A stretch of DNA of 64,000 bases, taken from the NCBI GenBank assembly GCA_034766995.1, contig CM068313.1:13880012-13944011 (forward strand), written 5' to 3'. The stretch comes from Acanthacorydalis orientalis. Its lineage: Eukaryota; Arthropoda; Insecta; Megaloptera; Corydalidae. This document shows, piece by piece, positions 9,351-19,600 of the stretch (positions are counted from its first letter, which is position 1; each line of letters starts with the position of its first letter). The notes below the pieces were generated by a model. The model searched no databases, had not been told where the DNA came from, and was given only the letters and a program-made list of their open reading frames with translations. The position numbers were made by a program, and so were the translations under genes.

Positions 9351-11421
9351 CTTTAATCTCCACTTTAATTTTCTCATTATCACTCCAAACTTTACGTAAC
9401 GATATTTCACGTTCTTTTTCGGCCGCTGCGTTTACAAAGAGTTTTTCTTTGAATAATTCGATCAGTTCCTGAAACTTTTTCATGAATAGCTCTGCTGGTT
9501 TGTCTATCATCGTTCCATGGATATATTGACTCTTCAGTAATGAAAGCAATTTTTTTATCAATAAGCCTAATACTTCTGATAAATTAGCATCATACTTGAG
9601 TTCAGGTTCAGCGTTACGTCTCTTCTTCTATTATGTAAATAATTTGTGATTAATACAAAAATACATATGAGAGGAGGTCAAAAAAAAAGATTTCTTATTC
9701 AGATGATGTCAATATTAAAATATGATAAATTACAATTCTTTGTCACTGATTTTTAATTATTTAACATTTTGTTTAATGGATTAATTAAAGTTTAGAGATG
9801 GAATATACTTTTTATTATAAAAAAGAATAACATCTGAAAGACACAAAAATAAAATAGTTTTATTTTTTTACAAAAAATGTAAATTTTAGAATAATTTTCT
9901 TATTTTGGACATAAGAGATGAGGTGAATGATGAATCATTGATTATTTAATATCAGTTTTTGTTTGTGGAACTTGAAAATCTTAACAGTGCATCAAAGTTT
10001 AAATATAATTTGGATTAAAATTTGTTACATAGGATACATAGTAGCATTGTTGATAGAGCAAGTTATTGATGTATCTTCATTTGATTAAAAATTACAAGAA
10101 GTTATTCAATGAAAATGTTTTCTGTTTAGAATCACTATACTTAATTAATTTTATATCATTTAGATATCTTGTAATATTTTTAATCAAAAAAAAGATGTTT
10201 CAATAACTGTCTCTGTCGAAAACACTACTTTTTAACCTATTAACAATTTTAAAAACTCTAATATTTTATTTCCTAAAAATAAGTATATTGATTTTTTTAA
10301 TTTCTACAACAATATAAAATTACGTTTGTATTTATTTTTAGTATAAATATTAAAATATATATTAAAAATTCATAAGAATTTTTTTTATGTATCGCATAAA
10401 AGTTTTACAAGTTTAATTTTTTAAAAAAATAGTTCGTCGATCAATCACAACATTTTAAATATTTTATACATCTGTTGTCTTAAATATTCAGTTTATTTAT
10501 TAACGAAAAACGTGTCTCATTTTAAAATTCAGTGATTTTACGTTTGGTTGGTTCTTTGGGGCTAAAGAGCGTTTCGACAGTTTAAGCCATTAGTGCTCGA
10601 AGCTATTTTAAAAATTGAAACTAATATTTAATATTAATTAAATATGATATCAATAATTATTCTTACTGGAACAATCGCAGGCGTACGAAAATGGTCTCCA
10701 AATGAAAGTGACGAATCAGTCGAAGTGTATTTCTTGCATGCGAAAGAAACGCGTTCGAATTGTTCGTCATTTAAATAAGATTTTAATAATTCTTCATGTT
10801 CTATTAGTATTGATAGGCTTAACTGTAAAATAATAACATAATTGAAAATGTTAACGGATTTTTTAATATTTAATATTTGAATATAATTTGCTACTTTTTA
10901 ATTAAAACTAATTGCTAGAGTTATATCAGAATGATATTAACCCCAGATCGCTAATATTCACTGTGAATAATCTTTTCTGGGACTTACAAGACCAGAATGA
11001 TGTAAAATATAAGTATTGTACTAACCATTTTCTCAAGATCAGAATTTAGATACTAGAACTAGATGCGAAAACTGGAGAATTGAGAAGATAAAAGATAATT
11101 GCCGATTGTCCCCGATCCACGTTTTGCCGAAGACAAATATGTAGAGATCTAGAGTTAAATCAATCTAAGCTACTTCTCATATTTAGTAATTTAATATCAA
11201 AGTTAAATGAAAATATATTTCATTTAAATGACAATACATACTGATAATTTTATATGACTTATTGCATCAGTGAGAATTTTTAAAACTCTTGCTCTTTCAA
11301 TATGTAGTTCAATGTCTATTGGATTTTGTGTACTTTTTACAATTATCTTAGTGTCTGTTCTGCATTCAGCCGAAAATGATGTTCGATTAGAATATCGCAC
11401 ACTTTCATTATTTAAACTCAT
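8436..11421 (-). CDS. DRC10: Dynein regulatory complex subunit 10 (IQCD-like), paralogue B
   Basis: Five exons join in phase: 11242-11421, 10667-10822, 9351-9627, 8771-9148 and 8436-8677, giving 410 residues. An in-frame ATG at 11484 would add 21 residues; I prefer 11421 by comparison with paralogue A. The architecture equals paralogue A: 'ERARVLKILTDAISHIKL' near the N-terminus, long coiled coils, 'KVETQLLSWLQKYDNDVTEL' (a strong DRC10 signature), IQ motif 'KKIQKWWRAYLKRK' near residue 383, and a Lys/Gly tail 'PKKKKGKGKKK'. Exon 4 is 378 nt in both genes, and the IQ sits at the same position in exon 5 in both. Intron phases agree, so this is an old tandem duplication. Same predicted role: N-DRC subunit of motile axonemes, normally partnered with DRC9. 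It is divergent from DRC2 at 12980. Confidence 0.85.
9311..9348. repeat. (TA)n microsatellite forming a splice-donor flank
   Basis: About 19 TA units. On the minus strand exon 3 of DRC10 paralogue B ends AAAG at 9351 and the intron starts GTGTATATATA, so the donor's downstream bases are the microsatellite itself. The phase with the next exon confirms this donor. Confidence 0.85.
10549..10606. repeat. Short repeat unit shared with 15127-15176
   Basis: GGGGCTAAAGAGCGTTTCGA, then CAGTTTAAGCC and ATTAGTGCTCGA, resembles GGGGCGTATCGACAGCTGAA then ATTAGTGCTCGA at 15136-15174. It is an unclassified interspersed repeat piece just left of exon 2 of DRC10 paralogue B. Confidence 0.4.
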
Positions 11422-11484
11422 TCTATCTTTTGAAAAATCTCTTTTGATAATATGTATAAAATTGATTTCATATAATTGTATCAA

Positions 11485-12979
11485 AATAAAATGAAAACTA
11501 TATCACTTGTCTGTTTATTTTTTCGATTTGGTTGCGTGGGAAATGTATTGAAAACAATTTGTTCTTTAGGTTCATATTTATTAGAATGTTCTCTGTAAAT
11601 TATATTATCAATCACTTGCAGATTGATTTTTTTTCAAGTCGATTTCGTGTTTTCTCTCGGAATTTAACTTGAGTCGACAAATTTAATTAAAGAATTAAAA
11701 AAGGGTAAGAGTTTTGGTTTGGGTAATCTACCCAGGATTCTTGGGTTATGTTCCGTTCTTTAATGACGAGACCCTGTAAGTTTTTCATATTTTTCGCTAT
11801 TAAATCGAGCAAACATGTCGTATAAGTAATTATTTAGTGTTTTTCCTGGTGATTGACCAATTTAAAGGCGGTTTTTCAAAAATAAAAAAGGCTGTTTTTT
11901 CACTAATCAACGTACGTCAGTCAGGCAATTTTTTTGATATTTTTTCATATTGTTATAATAATCAATCAATAATAAATCAATTTAGTAAAAAATTAGATTA
12001 TTTAAAGTGAATTTAAACAAAATGTGAATTTATTAAACTGGTAAAGTGATAAACTGGTAAAGTGAATTTATTAAACAGGTAATAAAAGCCCTTAAACTGA
12101 ATTATTACCGAAAAAAGAATTAAATAGTAATAGGAGTATTTTATAAAATATATACATATTACAATAAAGAAGAGAAATTGTCTTTAAATATAATATATTT
12201 ATTTATTATTAACTAGATATTAATGATTAATTTATTGTTTAATTTTAAATTTGGCGCTTTCTAAAGTACGTGTATAAGTATTACCGCTTGCTGAGATATC
12301 TTTTTATTAAAATGTTTTGTGACATCTTTTATTATTGCTGTCACAATTTATCAAATATAATAATTATTTTGTATTTATTTTAAGTTTAGGTGACTTTTAG
12401 TCTATTTTTAAAAAATATTTATTCATTTAATAATCCACGCACAGTTAAGGTCCATAGAAAATATTTAAAAAACAAGTTTAAAACCGTTTAATAAATAAAG
12501 GAACATTTGTATTAATTACATCTGTAATCAAACAATTTTTACAAGGTAATATATTTGAAATAAACTTGAAAAAAATCAGACTTTTTGTTCTATCTATACG
12601 GTAATGACATTTTATATTCATATTTTTCTACTTCAATTTACGGTCACTCGTATAAAATATTAAATTTATAAATATTTTCAGAGTTTAGTGGTTGGTTCTC
12701 ATATAAATAACAGGCATACATCTGTTATCTTTATAGTTTCAGGTTTTAGTAATCTATTGCAATATATTCTCTTCCATATTTTGTACGAATAGTTATCAAT
12801 TGGATTCTGAACGTTGATGTCTTTATATGTATTTCAATAGGAAATTTTTCAAATGTGATATTTATTTCAGTTTCAAATAAAGCAATAATGTTAATTATAT
12901 CATCTTTCAAATATCTATATAAAATAAATTTGGTGTTCGATAATTCATTTTCATATGTAATTTTTAGTAACTGAACAAA
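11485..12979. promoter_or_regulatory. Head-to-head interval between DRC10 paralogue B and DRC2
   Basis: About 1.5 kb separates the two divergent starts and must hold both promoters. A degenerate X-box, GTTGCG-TG-GGAAAT (11531-11544), lies 110 bp upstream of the paralogue B ATG and differs at two positions from GTTGCC-N2-GGAAAC. I see no good X-box next to DRC2. The middle holds a small direct repeat 'AAACTGGTAAAGTGA' near 12036-12065 and otherwise plain AT-rich DNA. Confidence 0.4.
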
Positions 12980-15900
12980 ATGGGGAAGAAAAAGAAAGCA
13001 AGTAATAAATTAGCCAAGATGTCTGACGAAGAGAAAGCTAGATATCTTCAACATCGTGCCGAAATTGAAGAAGAAGCAAAACGAAGAAAACAGGAATTGG
13101 TTGCTACTTATCTTAAAGTAATTTATATATTTTCTTGATTTAAAGTTTTCAATTTTATATTGTTATAAAATAAACATAATTTTATAGATAATATTATGAT
13201 ACGAGTGATAATTAATTGCTTTATTTTTATTTCAGAATAAATTGAAGAAAGAAGAAGCTTTCACTAGAATAAATTTGGCGAAAATCAATCAAGAATGGAG
13301 AAATATATTACGTAAAGTGAAGATTAAGGAATTACATGAAGATTTAGAGGTATTAGTGTTCGAAAATTATCTTAAATCATATTGGAAATATGACTTTCAT
13401 AAATATATTTATTGCTTTTTTAGAATTTGGTTTTGAAAAATACATGTATTTTATATTCGATAAATTATTTTATTCATAATGTTTGTTTATGATTTGTTCT
13501 TAAGTTATTTTTTTAAATTAACATAAGATACTTTAATTTATATAAAATGAATTTGTTATTATATTGTCAATTGTTATTATATTGTCTTCCTGTATACCCG
13601 TTGTTCATGATATATTGAAATACTCGATATATGTTTTTATAATTTAAGTAATAAAGCTTTTACGCAGATATATTGTACGTTGAAGTGTGTATATATTTTT
13701 CGGACCCTTCTGTATTACAAAAAATAAGTATATAAATAAAAATATTTATTATACAATGGACGTTTCTTTGTTAGAATCGTTCCATTTCAGAGGAATGTAT
13801 ATATTTGGTATTCTATTTTTTAAAAAAAATTGTTCTGATTGTTTCTTTCATTTTTAGGCGCTGGAGAAATGGATTGATGAAACAGTAAATAGAAAAAATG
13901 AATGTATAAAACATCTAATGGTCGATTTAGATCAGGGTGAATTGCAGTACAATCGCAATTTAAGCAAACATTTAACACAAATCGATAGTATGCTACAATT
14001 TCATAAAAATGAATTAATTGAACTGAAGAGTTCATATGATCAACAGTTGATTGATACACTTGAAAGAGCTGGAAAAGAAGAATTGCAAATATTAAACACT
14101 GCTGACAGGAATGAGAAACATTTACAGATGATCATTTATCAGACTGAAATGGATGACAATAAATATTTTCAAGAGGACCATAATAAATATTATAAGAAAT
14201 TACACGATATCACGAGCACTGTGAGTATTTATGTATACTTTTTTTTTGATATTTCTTTTAATAAATACTCAGATTGGTAATAAAATATGTACTGTTCATT
14301 TTTATTAACACACAAACAAAATTACAATTTTAATTTAAACACATCTCTATAATACAATTAATGAGTATAATATATAATTGACTATAATACTTTGCATTGA
14401 ATACGTTTTGAAATTTGTACCTTTCAACCGATCTACTTCTAATATTAAAATTCGAATATCCAAGTTTAAATCCATAATGTGTGGTTTTGCCAATCGTCGC
14501 AATTGTTACGGCCTTTTTCAGCTAAACATTTTATAATATGAATATTTTGATCACACCGATACCTTTGTGGATCGTCTTCTGAAAGAAATTGAAGAAAATT
14601 TATATGATTTTATTAGCAGATGAACAATGAAAAACTTTATTTTTATACGAGCAAAGAAAAATACTTTTATAAATAAATTCTTTTTTCACTAAATTTTTCG
14701 AATCAAAAATGTTCAATAAGTGATTTTTGATCATTTTTGATTCTCGCTTACATGCATTTCGATAGCGATACCATCAACTTGAAAGTGCCAAGGTACAGAA
14801 AAATCAATCTTGACTAAGAAAAAAAATAAACTTTGTGGGGTGAAATTGAATTCCTGTGTGAAAGTGAATTTAGCCACTGTTGTAAAAATGTATTATTTTG
14901 AAAAATATATTTTTTATACTTTTCATTTAAATTAAAACATTTCTAATTTATAATTATATAAGAAAAGAAGCCATTATTAGTTTTTACTTTACATTTATAT
15001 CATAAAATATTATTTATTTAATCTTAATTTTCTAATAAGTTAATGGTGCAATTATTAAAATTTAAAAAAGTAATAAATGTGTCACAAATTAAAATTATTA
15101 CTTCATTGTTCACAAACTAGATATACTTTTGGGTTTAGGGGCGTATCGACAGCTGAAGATATTAGTGCTCGATCGTTGTTCACAAGATAAACTTGAAATG
15201 AGGGCTGAATTCAAAACATTGAATAATAAAAATTGAAGGTAAAAAATCTTGAATATTTGGCGATGCATCAGACAGTTGAAAAAATATTAAGAAAATGATA
15301 ACATTTTTGAGATTATATTTTTTCTCATTCTGACCTACGTCAACAATTTTAAATTGATTCCCTTCAAATTTTAATTTTCGGTTTTGATTACATGATTTTA
15401 TGAGACAATATAATATGGCCCTATATAATAGGAAAAAAATATTCAAAAAAGTTGAGAATTGTTTCATATTTTTTTCATGCGTAATTTATGAATAATAAGG
15501 AAATCTTTGTATGAAATTTCGTTAAGATATTCAGTACTATTTTAAAGAACTTGTATTAGGTTAATAAGAAAATAAATGCAGTGTTGGTGAATCCTAACTT
15601 TAATTTTTTGCTGTGAAAGTGTCATTTAATCGTGTTCATGTTAGAATCAATTTAAAGTGCATTTTTCGGTCTGTATTTGGATAATATCGACTTTGGTTTT
15701 ATTAATAATTTTGCTTCAAATTGGGCTATTGAATTAAAGATTGAAAAGAAGAAAATACTAGCAATTTTTTGTACGTGTTCAAATTGGGTGGTAAAGCAAC
15801 AGAAACTGCTCGTAAACTAAACTGCTTTTGGTGTGGGTACTGTTAAGGATTATATTGTGCAATGGTAGTTTAGTGCTGGGGACGAGAGCCTTAAAGATGA

Positions 15901-16606
15901 AGAAGGTCGTGGGCGTCCTTCTTCAGTTCAAAACTACCGATTAAAACCTTTAGTTGAATCAGAACCATGCACAATTAGAGAGCTTGCACAAAAATCAGAC
16001 GTTAGTCATTCAGTAGTTCTGAACCACTTAAATCAACTAAGAAAATCAAAAAAGCTGTAAATTTATATGGATTTGAAGTTTATAAACCGCCATTATTTTT
16101 CTAACAATCTAATAATTAATCGCAATTTGATCTGTTTGAGAGCTTGTGAATTTCTGGCTATGAAAATGTGACATCAAAGAGAGTTGAAAACTAAATTATT
16201 ACAAATATCTATATTTTAACAAACATATACAGATTTTCATAAAAATGTTTGAGTTACTCTCTGGCATTCACATCCTTGTTTGCATCATATTCTCTTTTTT
16301 CGTACTGTACAAAAATCTAAAATTATGAACCATAATTGAAGAATATTGTTATTATAATGTTGTTACGTTTAATATTGTAAAAAATATGTGAAAAATCGTA
16401 ATAAGATTAAATATTAATAATGTTCATAAATACAATAATATAGCACTTCTTTTTGGATATTGCTACTGGCTAAAAGTGTTCTGTTTTAAAATATATTAAA
16501 TTATAATATACGACAAGTTCAAATACAAATATACCTTATCATAAACATGATTAATATTTCATTTTTAAAAAATAAATATTTATAAAAATATTTTGCTGGG
16601 TAAAAG

Positions 16607-16653
<47 letters not shown>

Positions 16654-19600
16654 TTTATATTAAAAAATATTCAAAAACTTACCTTCACTCGAATCTATAA
16701 GTTCAAAGCAGTCGTTTGCTGATTCTTCCAAAAAGCTTCTTACCTCAGAGCTATGTACATTTTTAGTTAAAGTTTCTATAATCATTTCACGATTAGGAAT
16801 TCCATCATCGTCAATCTAAATATTGAATATTTTATTTCAATTAAAAAAGTATATGACCTTAATTGATTTGTTTAATATTACAAAATATATTTTAGTTCAA
16901 TATCTTTATATTTTTATATTTGGTGTTCTTTATTTGCAATGCCTTGTAACTAATCTTTTTTTTGGATACTTTTTCTATATCATGCTACTACCTCTAGTAG
17001 TAAATACGAATATAAATTGAAAAGAATATTTTTAATCAACACTTTCTAAAAAATGAGCAGTAATAAAAAAATAAGTAAAATAATCATTTTAATGAATAAA
17101 AATACAGTAAGTTTAGATATTTTAATTTTATCTAGGATATGATAAGAATTAAATATGATTTGTATCTCTATCTACAATATTTAAGAATAAATTGAAGTCG
17201 AAATCATGTTCAAGCACTGTTAATTCAAAAATAACTAAATAATCTAATCAAAACAAATGGAATCAAAATATTTTGTTTCAAAATGATTTATAATTTTGTA
17301 AAATACAAAGTTTTTTTTAAGATGAAATTAATATTTATTTTTTCATTTTGATAATAAAGTTTCAAAATTAAAGAATAAATTAATTGTAAAGAAGTTGTTG
17401 AACAGAACCTTTAAATTGATTTTCCACTAATATATTTTTTTATATAAGAGAAACGAAAAATACAGGATTTTTCACTTTTTTGTTCCCATATGACCATTTT
17501 TATATTACTTACCATATTTAATTGTTTCAAAACACACGAGATTATTTCACAGTTTGGCATCTCATTCGAATCGTGTGTTTCATTCATTGATATATCATGT
17601 GATCCATTACTTTCATTAGAAATTTTAGTATCAATATTTGTATTTGTATTTTTCATGCCTAATCGATCTAAAATTTTGCTGTTCTTTTTATTCCAATTTC
17701 CCTTTACTGATCGATCCGACATTTCTACCGTTTGTGTATCGTTGGTCTGATTGAAATTCGTTTTATTTTGATTATCAATATAGTTTTTAAAACAAATTGT
17801 TGTTATTTTTTTAATTGTTTCCCGGTCGGGTTCTGAAGAGAAACCACATTCTAAACACTGTAACAAAAATTGTAAGAAAGTTATTACTGCTGTTTTGATA
17901 TAACGGTTTTCTACTGAAGTCAGTGAATATCTGCGATAAAAAAAGCATCAAGTATATATGTTTATTTTTTAAATATATTGTTTTAAATTGTACGTTTCAT
18001 TGTTTGGGTACATTGAAAATTAAATTTAAATTATTAGCATTATTAGTATTATTAGCATGAGACTTTTAGCATCCTTTCCCCCTCCCCGACTCCAAAGGGT
18101 TAATAAAATAATTATATTACTATTTATATAAGTAGTTATTCATAAGACTAATTTTTTTAGATTTTCAGTTTACTTGAAATAACATTTTATTCTTATATTT
18201 AAAGTGTATAGAAATATTTTAAGAGTTTTATAAATCTATCCATTAATATGTATCATATTTAGAATTAAAACAAACACAGTGATTAAATTTATTTTAAAAA
18301 TCAGACAAAACAATCCTTTCAGAACATTTTATAAGAACAAATGATCAAGTCTATCATTACATTTCAATAATTCATATAAAAATAATACGTACCTGTATAT
18401 AAGTGAAAGATGTGATAAACAAGATAACTGCGAGGTTCAAAGAGATTAAACGCATTTTTTAAATTTATTTTTAAAGATAAATACTCGATATGAATGCAAT
18501 TAATAATTAACATTCACTGAGTTCAAAAGCGACGAATCGGTTATTTATATACAAAAATATTGTTATTGTTTACGTAGGAAATACACTAATTTGTTATGAT
18601 TCAGTGGTTCTTTGATGCCATATTTTCATTAGCCTTGTTATACTTGACAGATGCATTATTTGAGTATCAAATTCATTCTAGTATTTTTTTTTTCTATATA
18701 AAATCGTTTCCTGTGCCGTATTTTTTTATATTTAGATACGTAATTAAAATATTCACTCACATGAACATGTGCGTGCATGTTTACATTTGTTACATTTATA
18801 TTGAATAAATGTTCGTTCAACGATTCTCCATTATATTAATTTCTTGTTTAATGTAAGCCATATTGATTTATTTCATAAAAATCTGAACAATATCTCGTTT
18901 ATTTTTTTAGTGATGGTATATTAAACTGGAAATTCCTTGTTTGGTCAGTTTCAAGTTCAATCAACTCGTATATGAAGAGATGTTTATATTCGTAGAAGTA
19001 CTTTATTCCATAAAAAGAACTTAATTATTAAATACGGTTAAAAGTTAAAAATAAACATACACAGAACCATTTTATATAAAATCAAATGTATATTGATTAA
19101 TTAAAATATTGTTTATGTACCAGTACAAAAAATAATTAAATACATTTACATGCATTCCAGTTCTGTCAATCACTGTCTGTTCACAAGTTATCTGAAAACA
19201 TTAAAAATGTATTAATTGCAAATATGAATGTTCAAAAGGTTACTGAATGTGTTAAGAAGCGAACAGAGTAATTAAATTAAATTTATAATTCAACTTTGGT
19301 ATTTCAAAACGTCTTCTTATTGATTGAGATTGTTTTTTTTTATTAATATTTATGAAACATTTTGTAAGGATGAATCAATATCTCAAACTTTACAATATTT
19401 TTATTACTTGTTAGATGAACATCATCGAACGATTATCATCTGAATGGTATTATGGTACCCATTTGTAAAATATAATGTTTTAATAATGTTATTCATTGAT
19501 TTATCCGAAAGAAGAGCAGAAAAATTAATATTTTTATTCTTAGAAAAACAAATATATCGTTTTTATAAAAGTTCATACCGTAACAACATACTCAACAACA

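Noticed and set aside
17858..17928. Longer exon 2 for the odorant-binding protein, starting at the acceptor near 17929
   Set aside because: Its phase does not fit the signal-peptide exon; the strong acceptor at 17858-17859 does and gives a normal OBP start.
18040..18110. C-rich stretch ending CAAAGGGTTAA as a piggyBac-like end
   Set aside because: Only one end seen; left unassigned.
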